Positions 23,667 through 32,193 of a stretch of DNA of 64,000 nucleotides are shown here, piece by piece. Each line of letters opens with the position of its first letter. Within the stretch, counting starts at the first letter, position 1. Origin of the DNA: Holophagae bacterium (GTDB lineage Bacteria; Acidobacteriota; Holophagae; Acanthopleuribacterales; Acanthopleuribacteraceae); NCBI GenBank assembly GCA_029263455.1, contig JAJCXM010000020.1, forward strand, positions 122,753-186,752, given 5' to 3'. The notes under the pieces were generated by a model. It made no database searches, was not told the DNA's origin, and was given only the letters and a program-made list of their open reading frames with translations. The translations under genes and the position numbers were made by a program.

Positions 23667-24074
23667 TCACGGCGCGGTCATCGTAGGCCGCGTCACGTGC
23701 GCTGCTTTCGATGCGCCCAATCTGACGCCACGGTAGACCCACCATGCACGAAGTTTGCTCATGCCATCTTCGATGCATATCTCGCGAAGAAGCTTATCTG
23801 CCGTGATCCTATGTTGCGGCTCAAGCTCACCTGATCGAAGTAATTGGTAAAGCGCGTCATGGATCAGGCTGCCTCGCATGAAGTTTCTGGTGTCGACCGC
23901 CGGACCGCTTGGCCCATCCCACGAGTAGCCGGCGAGGATCACGAGTTCACCCCATGGATGGAGACAGAGAAACCGTTCATCGATACGCTTTTCGGGCATG
24001 ATTCCGACGCTGATGCGGTAGTCGCGCACCAACTGGTATTTGTACCCGTCGCGGTAGATGATGGGTCTAGGCAT
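23667..24074 (-). CDS. DUF1353 phage protein
   Basis: 135 residues. Signature GYSWDGPSGPAVDTRNFMRGSLIHDALYQL is characteristic of DUF1353, commonly found in or beside phage lysis and tail genes. ATGA overlap with the endolysin. Last gene of the leftward lytic operon; exact role unknown. Confidence 0.82.
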   Translation of the reverse strand: MPRPIIYRDGYKYQLVRDYRISVGIMPEKRIDERFLCLHPWGELVILAGYSWDGPSGPAVDTRNFMRGSLIHDALYQLLRSGELEPQHRITADKLLREICIEDGMSKLRAWWVYRGVRLGASKAAHVTRPTMTAP

Positions 24075-24430
24075 TATCGAACTCCGCCATGGCTTAGCGA
24101 GTAGTGCCGAAGATCGCCCCAAGAGCCACCCCAGGCGTTATCTGGGTCGAGTGTTAGCCAGTAGTCAGCAAGCTTCTTGTAGGTATCTCGATCGATTGGA
24201 AGTTTCCCGTCCATCCAGCGACCGTTCGACTCATAAAGGTCAAGATCTACTGCCAGCCCCAGAACATGAAGGGAATCCTTGATTCCAACACCAGCCGCGG
24301 CGTTGGCTTGAGCCTGGGCTTTGCTTCGTTTGACTTCATCAACAGCCACGCAGATCCCGGCCAACTCCGCATAGAGCAGGAGCCGGCCGAGGTTCCGTGT
24401 GAACCTGATGCGCTTCTCACGGAGGCTCAT
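24074..24430 (-). CDS. M15-family endolysin (peptidase)
   Basis: 118 residues. Zinc-binding layout SLHVLGLAVDLDLY (HxxGxAxDxD) and C-terminal DLRHYSL match the M15_4 D-Ala-D-Ala carboxypeptidase / L-alanyl-D-glutamate endopeptidase group of phage endolysins. It cuts cell-wall peptides. The N-terminus (LLLYAELAGICVAVDEVKR) has only weak hydrophobicity, so export depends on a holin. Confidence 0.86.
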   Translation of the reverse strand: MSLREKRIRFTRNLGRLLLYAELAGICVAVDEVKRSKAQAQANAAAGVGIKDSLHVLGLAVDLDLYESNGRWMDGKLPIDRDTYKKLADYWLTLDPDNAWGGSWGDLRHYSLSHGGVR

Positions 24431-25107
24431 CAGAAGAAGATGGCATCAGTTGATGCACGTTTCTTAATGATCCGGTTTGCAGCTTCGATAATCTTGTCTT
24501 CGTCATCCCGATCTGGTCCGAAGATGCGCGGAAGATTCGGAATCAAAGTCGAGACACGCGCACGATCGGCTGGATCTGTCGTCTTGTTGATTAACAGATT
24601 TCGACGTTCTTTGAGCCCTATCCCGATGTACGACATGATTCCTTGGCGTGCCGATCGCGCTTTCGCTTCCGTTTCGTCGTCTTGCTCAAATTTGGCAAGA
24701 AATCGCCTAACGATATGCTTCATTAGCGCACCGTCTACCCATCCCACTGATGCGCCAGACATTCCGTCACCACCTGAGGCAGAGATTGAAGCAATGATCG
24801 GATTGATTACACCATCAGTCATTTCTACAGTTGCAAACGGATTGAACCGTAGGCAACTCAGGAAAGCGGACACCAAGTCTTGCTGCCCGAAGCATTGCTC
24901 GACGTTCATCGGTAGATGCTCGACATTGAAATCCAACAACACGTACTCTTCATCCTCGTCGATCGATCGCGGAAGATCAGACACATAAGCGAATAGCTGA
25001 TTAACCGCTTCCTCGGTAGCTGGCACACTCGGCGCCTTTGAGTAGTTTTCGTTGAAGTACGTAATTTCAGCTGCCAATTCTGCCGCTGTATTCAGTTTGT
25101 TTGTCAT
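24430..25107 (-). CDS. Hypothetical phage protein in lysis region
   Basis: 225 residues, strong AAGGAGAAG before ATG. Acidic, mixed fold; a glycine-rich stretch ISASGGDGMSGASVGWVDGALMK in the middle. No membrane segment. Not recognised; near the end of the lytic operon. Confidence 0.72.
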   Translation of the reverse strand: MTNKLNTAAELAAEITYFNENYSKAPSVPATEEAVNQLFAYVSDLPRSIDEDEEYVLLDFNVEHLPMNVEQCFGQQDLVSAFLSCLRFNPFATVEMTDGVINPIIASISASGGDGMSGASVGWVDGALMKHIVRRFLAKFEQDDETEAKARSARQGIMSYIGIGLKERRNLLINKTTDPADRARVSTLIPNLPRIFGPDRDDEDKIIEAANRIIKKRASTDAIFF

Positions 25108-25128
25108 TTGTTCTTCTCCTTTTTATTG

Positions 25129-25818
25129 CTAGCCTTCGCTAGTTTCGTCTCGCATGATTCGGCAGTGGCCGAAAAATGCGTGAACTTGTTCTTTCTTGTG
25201 AGTTGATGGTTCGACGACCATGAATGCAAGCACTCGACGCCCGTCAGGTGTCCTGAATAAGACCTCCTGCTCGAAGCTGCTCGAGGTCTGCACCGCTGCT
25301 TGATAGGCGGTGATCGTACGTTCTTTGTTTTTCTCGTCCAGGCAAATGTGCCAGCCTCGATTCATGAGAGTTCTGCCGTCAACGCGTCCCACCATCTGAA
25401 GGAATGAAGCGTTAACCCATTGCCAAAGTCCATCCTTGTCCGTTCTGAAAAGGGCCATCGCGTTAGCGCTCAAATGAGCCTCGATCTTGCCGTCAGTCCG
25501 CTGGACGGCCTCGACGATGTCGTGGATGTTGTCCATGAGCGTTGAGCCGTTCTTCGGGCCAATGATTTCTTCGATAACACCAAGCCTCTTACCGAAATCA
25601 ACAAGGGCTTCCTGGACGGTCACAAGCGTTTCAACTAGGCGTCCACTATGCTCGCCGCTCAGTTGTGTTGAGGGTTGTCCTTCGGGCAGCAACTTCAGGC
25701 GAAGATGCTCTATCAGGCCAACCGCATCGAGCGCTTTGTAGATCACCCAAAGGATGGCCAGAATAAAGCCATACTCGGGTACTCTTTGAAACTGTTTGGC
25801 GAACTCGATCCAATCCAT
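25129..25818 (-). CDS. Membrane-anchored PAS-domain protein
   Basis: 229 residues. N-terminal hydrophobic segment at ~16-34 (YGFILAILWVIYKALDAV), a coiled-coil-like linker, then a PAS fold at ~110-225: ANAMALFRTDKDGLWQWVNASFLQMVG and GWHICLDEKNK, closing with HAFFGHCRIM. PAS domains bind small ligands or cofactors and usually control an attached output domain; none is attached here. It sits between the tail fibre and the endolysin, in the position of a holin or lysis regulator. Start overlaps the preceding 32-residue gene by TAATG. Confidence 0.82.
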   Translation of the reverse strand: MDWIEFAKQFQRVPEYGFILAILWVIYKALDAVGLIEHLRLKLLPEGQPSTQLSGEHSGRLVETLVTVQEALVDFGKRLGVIEEIIGPKNGSTLMDNIHDIVEAVQRTDGKIEAHLSANAMALFRTDKDGLWQWVNASFLQMVGRVDGRTLMNRGWHICLDEKNKERTITAYQAAVQTSSSFEQEVLFRTPDGRRVLAFMVVEPSTHKKEQVHAFFGHCRIMRDETSEG

Positions 25819-25916
25819 TACGACCCCCGAATCACTGCGTAAAGAAGCACTAGGACCACAAGAATTGCAGAGGTGAAGAGGATGTCGACGAGGAACTCGC
25901 GAGCGAGGCGTTTCAT
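25818..25916 (-). CDS. 32-residue single-span membrane peptide
   Basis: Reads MKRLAREFLVDILFTSAILV and continues with a hydrophobic stretch to RGS. One transmembrane helix with a basic N-terminus. Its ATG overlaps the tail-fibre stop as ATGA and its stop overlaps the PAS gene as TAATG, so it is almost certainly translated. Candidate holin-like or PAS-partner peptide; function inferred from position only. Confidence 0.75.
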   Translation of the reverse strand: MKRLAREFLVDILFTSAILVVLVLLYAVIRGS

Positions 25917-28900
25917 GGCTTCACCACCGTCTGATATTCCCTCGTCGCGCTCCAATTAATAGTGGTTGCGGCAACCCCAGTGACTTCAACACGTGCATCA
26001 TTTCCACTGACAGTGATTGTCGCGTCACAATCAAGATCACCTTCGTTTGTCAAGATCGATTCAACTGATCCAACTACCGCAGCACTTCCAGCGCTGTCAC
26101 GCTCAATAAGAGCCCTGCGTATGTAGGCAACCGAGTTAGCTCCAGATCTGCCCAACACTGTCCACGTGACCACTACCGTCGTGTCATCTGCAAGTGTCAG
26201 AGTGTCTGCGACCGTCTGTGTGTCGTTCGTCGTTTGTGTCGTCCCGCCGCTTATTGACTTGAGGTCAACGCCAGTGCTCGTTTGGACTCTGATTAACGGA
26301 GATGTTTGTGTCGAATGTGCTTGTACTCTTAATTGCGTTTTATCAGATGTACCAACAATATCAACCCGCGCTGATGGTGTTCCAGTTCCAAAGCCTACCG
26401 CATCGGCACTCACGTCGGCCTGCAACACATATATATCGTTGTCGCCTCGTATCCTAAAGTCTGGCGAAGTTCCCATATTTGGATTGAAGTCGAATACTGC
26501 CGCACTTGAGTTCCACTCAAACCCTAATGAGGCATCTGTACGCTCGAACCTAACGTTGCCTCGCAGCGTGTGAGCGCTCGAAGTCGGTGTTGCGCCTGCT
26601 GTTGTTAGGTATCCACCAACATTCACGTCGTTTGAAAATGCTGCGTCTTGGCTGGCGTCAATCCTGAAAGCCTCAACGCCACCAGTTATACCGACAATCG
26701 TGTCAGCTGTGACGCCGCCCCAGCCCGTGTTGCTGTCATTGCGACGCATCCGGATAGTTGGGTTCGTGTCTGTCGCGGTTGATCCCGATATACCTGCGCC
26801 AGCTCCACTCCCAGCTCCAATTTCCGAGCCATCAAAATACCATCGGCGTGAGCCACCTAAGTACAGTTCGATTGAGTCGTCATATGGCGACGAGAAGTAA
26901 CTATCGTCATCATCGTCGAGTATTAGGTTCTGCCCAACTCCTAAGCCCACATCGCCTGTAAAGGCCGCAGCTTGGCTTGAATCAAAAGTTAATGCGGCCG
27001 TGTTGCCTGTCATCAAACTAAAATTGTTGGCAGAATTCCACTGCATGCCAGTGTCAGTGTCACCATTAAACGAGTATCCAACCCCAAAGCTATGAGCAAT
27101 GAAAGGCGCTCCCGATGACCCAGAGACCATTGATATACCGCTCGAATTAAAAACGAGCTTTTCGTTGTTGTTGAACGAAAATTTAAGCGTGTCTTCGGAA
27201 GTCTGTTTTATATAAGTGTTACCATCACCAAATCGTAGTGCGCCGGTCCCTGGTAGCGTGATGTCGCCCGTGAACGATCTCGATCCATCTGCGAGCACAT
27301 AGTGCGGATGGTCGTCATCTCCTAGGCCACCAATCAATCCATGATCGGTCACGCCTTGGCTATCTATCTGTGTCCAAACCGCTGCGCCATCGGTATTGTC
27401 TGAGCAAATGTACGAATCACCAGACGTGACATTCACCCAAAGCGAACGCGGGGAATATCCTTCATCAATATCGTTATCCGCATCCGGGTCAATCGTCGCG
27501 TCCACTTTGTCTTTGATGTTCAGAACGCTACCTAATCCGACGGAAGACTTATCCAAACCGTGAGGATTCGTTGCATTCAAATGATCATCAAAATACGTAA
27601 ACAAGTCGGCTATTGAATCTGTCACACCGCTTAACTGCGATAACTCACTTGCAGTGATCGCGTTTATCGTTCCTGTAAAAGTGATGCTTTGGGAATCGAT
27701 CGATCCCTTGCCACTCGATCCATCCGTTACACCTAGGACACCGGCGGACAATCGAGCCAAGCCTATGTCTTTGGTGGCACTGTAGTTTGATGCGTTGTTA
27801 GACCAGTTCCATGTGTAATCAGACGAGAGTGCCGCGCCAGTCGTAAAGAATGCATATTCAAGATCAACCTGTCTTAGCTCTGTGAAGTCGATCCGTCCCG
27901 AGGCATTTATCCCCGTTGTAACGTCTCCGCTTGAGTTTTGGATCTCAAGCACTGCAGACGTTGACTGACCAGGAGCTGCTTTGAATACCGCTGTCGTCTC
28001 GTCAATGATTCCTGCGACTCTAAACAAACCGCTCTGTCCTGTGCCTGAATCAAGCCCTATGTGAAACCGACCGTCGTTATTAAGTGTCCACAAGGGTACG
28101 TCAGGGGAGCCAGATCGACCGGCCCAAGCGAGGTAGTTAGACGAGGGGCTTTGAGTTCGGGTCTGCAAGATCCTCAGTCCAACTGATGTCCCAGTTGCCT
28201 TGTTCACGTCGTAACTGAGATCAAGCAAGCGCTCGTCAGCACCAGCTGCTTCGTGTGTAGCGGCTTGCGTAACAAGGTTAATTCCATCAGTCGTGCGCCA
28301 CATTCCTGCGACGCTATTTGAGCTATCCCATAGAATCGATCCGTTACTGACTCCCGTTAGATCAAGAGATGGTGCCGACCATGCAGGCGTGCCACTTACA
28401 AGCTTGAGAACTTGGCCGTCGGTCCCTGGTACCAGCTGAGCAAGTGACCCAGCTCCCTCAACCCAAAGATTGCCCGCGGACAATGTAAATCCAGCAATGG
28501 TGTCTAGCGTTGAATGTTGAGCCTGTGCGCCTATGTTGGTTCGTGATGTCGCAGCGCTATCTACGTCACTCAGGTTGTTTGATCCGAGCAAGAAAGTACC
28601 AATATCGGCAACGACGTATAGTGATTCAACCGGAACGAAGGTGTCAGGTACAACCCCTGGATCGTCCTCGACGTTGATGATGCCTGCAAGCACTGGCGCA
28701 CGCTTGTCTGTTGATATGCGTGTGATGGTTGCTGCGTACTTGTAACGACCTGGAACTGAAAGGTCGTTGCCATCAAGCGCGAAGATAACGGCTCCATTTG
28801 ACGGGTTGGGAATCGTTTCAAGATCCTTCGAAAATCCGTTTGGAGATTCGCCCGCCTTGAGTTCAGTTCTCGTGCCTGTGATGTTCGCTTTGTAGTCGGT

Positions 28901-29092
28901 TAGATTGAGCAGCGTGGCATCATCAGCACCGGAGTCATAAACGTAGACCGTGATGACAATGTCTTGGCCCTCGAAAACCTCGATATCTTGGCGAGCAGCC
29001 GGGGCATCCCAATAGCCCGCGAACTCTTCGTCGCGTGGCAAGTCCTGGCCAAATGACCAAGCGCATAAGATCAAAAGTAGAATGTTTTTCAA
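25913..29092 (-). CDS. Large tail fibre with predicted signal peptide
   Basis: 1059 residues. TTG start supported by AGGAGG six nt upstream. Residues 1-16 (MKNILLLILCAWSFGQ) look like a Sec signal, odd for a virion protein. Modules include LLGSNNLSDVDSAATSRTNI, NATNPHGLDKSSVGLGSV and a repeat-rich beta region (FTGDVGLGVGQNL, TGDITLPGTGALRFGDG) typical of trimeric fibres. The end has a beta fold (ARVEVTGVAATTINWSATREY). Shares modules with the fibre at 37359-39347. Adsorption to the host surface is the likely job. Confidence 0.85.
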   Translation of the reverse strand: MKNILLLILCAWSFGQDLPRDEEFAGYWDAPAARQDIEVFEGQDIVITVYVYDSGADDATLLNLTDYKANITGTRTELKAGESPNGFSKDLETIPNPSNGAVIFALDGNDLSVPGRYKYAATITRISTDKRAPVLAGIINVEDDPGVVPDTFVPVESLYVVADIGTFLLGSNNLSDVDSAATSRTNIGAQAQHSTLDTIAGFTLSAGNLWVEGAGSLAQLVPGTDGQVLKLVSGTPAWSAPSLDLTGVSNGSILWDSSNSVAGMWRTTDGINLVTQAATHEAAGADERLLDLSYDVNKATGTSVGLRILQTRTQSPSSNYLAWAGRSGSPDVPLWTLNNDGRFHIGLDSGTGQSGLFRVAGIIDETTAVFKAAPGQSTSAVLEIQNSSGDVTTGINASGRIDFTELRQVDLEYAFFTTGAALSSDYTWNWSNNASNYSATKDIGLARLSAGVLGVTDGSSGKGSIDSQSITFTGTINAITASELSQLSGVTDSIADLFTYFDDHLNATNPHGLDKSSVGLGSVLNIKDKVDATIDPDADNDIDEGYSPRSLWVNVTSGDSYICSDNTDGAAVWTQIDSQGVTDHGLIGGLGDDDHPHYVLADGSRSFTGDITLPGTGALRFGDGNTYIKQTSEDTLKFSFNNNEKLVFNSSGISMVSGSSGAPFIAHSFGVGYSFNGDTDTGMQWNSANNFSLMTGNTAALTFDSSQAAAFTGDVGLGVGQNLILDDDDDSYFSSPYDDSIELYLGGSRRWYFDGSEIGAGSGAGAGISGSTATDTNPTIRMRRNDSNTGWGGVTADTIVGITGGVEAFRIDASQDAAFSNDVNVGGYLTTAGATPTSSAHTLRGNVRFERTDASLGFEWNSSAAVFDFNPNMGTSPDFRIRGDNDIYVLQADVSADAVGFGTGTPSARVDIVGTSDKTQLRVQAHSTQTSPLIRVQTSTGVDLKSISGGTTQTTNDTQTVADTLTLADDTTVVVTWTVLGRSGANSVAYIRRALIERDSAGSAAVVGSVESILTNEGDLDCDATITVSGNDARVEVTGVAATTINWSATREYQTVVKP

Positions 29093-29101
29093 GGGAGCCT
29101 C

Positions 29102-31717
29102 CTAGTTTGTGAGCACCCACTGGACATCGAAGTCTTCTTCGATTGCAGTGACAGCCTTGATGGGGTAGGTGAGCCTGATCGTGAATTGAGTTGTGGTCTT
29201 ACCCACAACCGAAAGTGAGCACATCACATCTGCTGACCCGCCGCCGGGCAGTGTCCTTGCACCAGCGGGAAGCGACCCAGGCTGCAGCGCGACTGTGTAG
29301 GATGCGTTGATCCTCGTGGCTGGCAGAGTTACGACAGTGTCGTATTCTCTTGAGCCAGGAATCGCGGCAGGTGCTTCAATGGTTTTGATTCCATCCACAG
29401 GCAAAACAGCGACGGCACCGTTCTCGTTTCCTGCCGATGTGACCTTGTACTGTGCGACTCCTGAAGCGTCGTAGAACTCAAGATGGTCGCCAAATAACTC
29501 GGACCGGATCACACCACCTTTGACGATCTGAACGATGCCTTGAGTTGGAGCAATCACAACCCGGTTTCCAGTGGATTCGTTTCTGACGACAAGCGTGCCG
29601 TCGCTCAAGACCTCTGTGTAAATCTGAGAGTCAGAGCTAACGATTTTAAGTTTGGGATTACCTTTTGGGTAAATTAGGAATCGCCCATCAGATGTACGAA
29701 TTTGACCAGCGGAACCGTCCAATATGAACTGTAAACCGGCACTCGGTCCGACAATAGCCTGCTCATTCACGAACACATCGTTCATGTTCATCTGTTGGCC
29801 GCTGATAGATCCGGTAGTGATCTTGTCGCCGTCAATCGTTGTGACGCCACCATTGATGAGGTTCACGACTCCGATGATGTCTATGATGTCTGCCTGGATC
29901 GTGACGGACGATTCGAGAATCGTTGCGTCAAGCCTGATCAAGGATATGTTTTCGATGACGCCGCTGTTCACGGTCGCCGAGAGCACCACCCTTGCCTCTA
30001 GCGTCTCGATGTCACCTTCAGCATTTGTGATGGCCGTAGAATGCTGACTGATTAGGGTCTCTGCACCACCAATAGGCGGAATGTGTGTTTCATCGCCAAG
30101 AAGCACTTGCGTGTGCAAGTCTATTCGAGCATGCGCCTTCACAAGACCTGTCACTGGGTCATTGACGGTCGTGGACAGTTGGTTGATGGACGTGATTGCA
30201 GCGGTAATGCTCGTGGCGTTCTGTTGAATGCTCGTCGTATGAGAATTCACGGTCGCAGTCAGTCCCGTAATGTTGCCTTCGTTGTCCTCGATCGAGTCCG
30301 TGTTTGCCGATATTGAAGCGTTGGCTGTAGCAAGGTCACCTTCGATTGTGGTGATCGCACCTGCATTGATAGCTACTTGATCAGCCGTTTGCTCGTAATG
30401 GGTATATTGGTCCAAACCCTCGCCATCGGTCAGGGCCGCAACGATCAACTGAATAGATTCTTCTGTCTGAATAATCTTGCTGCCTGATTCTCCACCCATC
30501 AAATCGTAAATGTCCGTGAATGCATCACTAGAGTGAAGCGCCCATGCTTCTGCGGTGGCTCCCTGGTTAATCTGAACGCGGTCGATGTCCATTTGGCCGG
30601 AGAACACTATGTAGAACTGCCAAAGGTTTGCCGGAACTCTGAACCCTTGCAAGGTGTTCACGCCATTACTTAATGCCTGAGGCGTAACGATCTCTTCGTC
30701 GTCTGGGCCAACGATTGACCAGGTAGCGCCGGACACGTTCGCGGCCAGAACCGAAGCGGAATGAATGTCACTAGACGAGAACGAGGCGTTGATCAGCTGC
30801 TTGATCGTCTGGCCCGCGGTCATTTTGCAGAAGTGTGAACTATGCTTGCCCGCCCATTCATCCGTTACCATTGCAAATGGCGTTGATTGAATCCAGATCT
30901 TCGGGAAGTCGCTGCCGTCTAAGATCTCGAAGGAACTGTTCCTGCACAGATTCTTCGTCCACTGCTGGTGTTCAATCGATGACCTTAATGCGTCCGGTGG
31001 TCCGTTTCCTTGGTTGGCCCCATCGCCAAGCGTGTGCCCTGTGTATGGCGAATCACCTAATCTCTTGCCAACAGCCTTGATTCTGAAACTCTGTGTGGTG
31101 TCTGAGCCGCTTGCCAGCGTCAGGTGAGCGACCATCTCTGACGTGTTGAACATGACTGCCCAATCACCTGAGCCGGTCGTGTCTCGCTCGATTTGAAAGG
31201 AGCTGAGTTCAGCGGGATCCGCTTGCCACTCTTGCCCAGGTGATGCCTCCCACGTCCATTCCAGGTGGGCATATGGCAGATTGAGGAATGATGCATCCTC
31301 GTCGATCACGACCGCTGCGAGCACGTAGCTCGAGAGATCAACACTCACTGCTCCAATCGTCTCTTCTTGACCACTGCCTTTTCGCGTCTTAAGGTAGTAC
31401 TTAACCTGGGATTCACCGAATGGCGCATCGACATGAAGGTAGGGCGCGTCTCGTAGCCATGGGGTATTCGACTCAGCAATCTTTGTGAGCTCGCCGTTGC
31501 CACCAACCTCGACAAATAGCCGATAGGTATCAGCCATGAGCGTAGAGTGGTAAAGGGATACACCTTCGACAGTTACACTGGCAAACAGCAACGAGTTGTC
31601 CGCCTTTCCGACAATAACGGCCGCTGTTTCTAACCGATTTGCTGGCTTCGGCAGCTTTATGTGACGTTTACGGCCGTGCGTGAAGTCGTTGGGGTTATCG
31701 CCGCTACCATAAGTCAT
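29102..31717 (-). CDS. Tail-tip / central fibre protein
   Basis: 871 residues. N-terminal fibronectin-III-like beta domains, then a long helical/coiled-coil middle with repeated N-x-T-x-I units (INAGAITTIEGDLATANASISANTDS), then a beta-helix-like distal part (GRFLIYPKGNPKLKIVSSD). The arrangement is that of the distal part of lambda gpJ-like host-specificity proteins (DUF1983-type region). ATGA overlap with the next gene upstream. Confidence 0.78.
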   Translation of the reverse strand: MTYGSGDNPNDFTHGRKRHIKLPKPANRLETAAVIVGKADNSLLFASVTVEGVSLYHSTLMADTYRLFVEVGGNGELTKIAESNTPWLRDAPYLHVDAPFGESQVKYYLKTRKGSGQEETIGAVSVDLSSYVLAAVVIDEDASFLNLPYAHLEWTWEASPGQEWQADPAELSSFQIERDTTGSGDWAVMFNTSEMVAHLTLASGSDTTQSFRIKAVGKRLGDSPYTGHTLGDGANQGNGPPDALRSSIEHQQWTKNLCRNSSFEILDGSDFPKIWIQSTPFAMVTDEWAGKHSSHFCKMTAGQTIKQLINASFSSSDIHSASVLAANVSGATWSIVGPDDEEIVTPQALSNGVNTLQGFRVPANLWQFYIVFSGQMDIDRVQINQGATAEAWALHSSDAFTDIYDLMGGESGSKIIQTEESIQLIVAALTDGEGLDQYTHYEQTADQVAINAGAITTIEGDLATANASISANTDSIEDNEGNITGLTATVNSHTTSIQQNATSITAAITSINQLSTTVNDPVTGLVKAHARIDLHTQVLLGDETHIPPIGGAETLISQHSTAITNAEGDIETLEARVVLSATVNSGVIENISLIRLDATILESSVTIQADIIDIIGVVNLINGGVTTIDGDKITTGSISGQQMNMNDVFVNEQAIVGPSAGLQFILDGSAGQIRTSDGRFLIYPKGNPKLKIVSSDSQIYTEVLSDGTLVVRNESTGNRVVIAPTQGIVQIVKGGVIRSELFGDHLEFYDASGVAQYKVTSAGNENGAVAVLPVDGIKTIEAPAAIPGSREYDTVVTLPATRINASYTVALQPGSLPAGARTLPGGGSADVMCSLSVVGKTTTQFTIRLTYPIKAVTAIEEDFDVQWVLTN

Positions 31718-32193
31718 GGCGTCCCCCAGTCCTCTTCAATGGCAATGATGTCTGTGTGTATGCCCGTGGATTCAAGTTCGAACATGCCTGCATCAGGCAA
31801 AACCGAATAGTCCTTCATGATTTCGAGTCCAAACATGGCTACAACCTCTATCGGGCTCCCGTTTGGATTAGGCTGAAAGTTGAACTTGTGTTCCTGAGCC
31901 ATCAAAGCGAGTGCCTTCAGACCAGGATATGCCGCCCACGAACCAGCGTTTGGCTTGTGCTCGACATTAAGAAGCATTGAGAACTTGGCCATCACCGAGA
32001 GTCTGAATCCATAGCGCGTGTCTCGGTTGGCTCCTCGAGGAATGACAAGGGATCGTTTGACGTCGACAGGGTCCCAATTACGCTCAAACCCACCACGCTC
32101 CATCTTGTTGAAACGCAGTTGGTCACCATTTGAAAACGTGATGAGCGGATGCGGGACACTAACCCACGAAATCCAAGTTGCAGGATCAGTCAT
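31714..32193 (-). CDS. Tail-tip protein
   Basis: 159 residues, mixed beta. HPLITFSNGDQLRF and FGLEIMKDYSVLPD are plausible strands of a small tail-tip connector. ATGA overlaps on both sides fix it in the tail-tip operon between the baseplate hub and the central fibre. No family name is certain. Confidence 0.7.
   Translation of the reverse strand: MTDPATWISWVSVPHPLITFSNGDQLRFNKMERGGFERNWDPVDVKRSLVIPRGANRDTRYGFRLSVMAKFSMLLNVEHKPNAGSWAAYPGLKALALMAQEHKFNFQPNPNGSPIEVVAMFGLEIMKDYSVLPDAGMFELESTGIHTDIIAIEEDWGTP

Noticed and set aside
23640..23710. Terminator at the convergent 23666/23667 boundary
   Set aside because: A GC-rich inverted repeat is present but lies in coding sequence with short arms and no T run.
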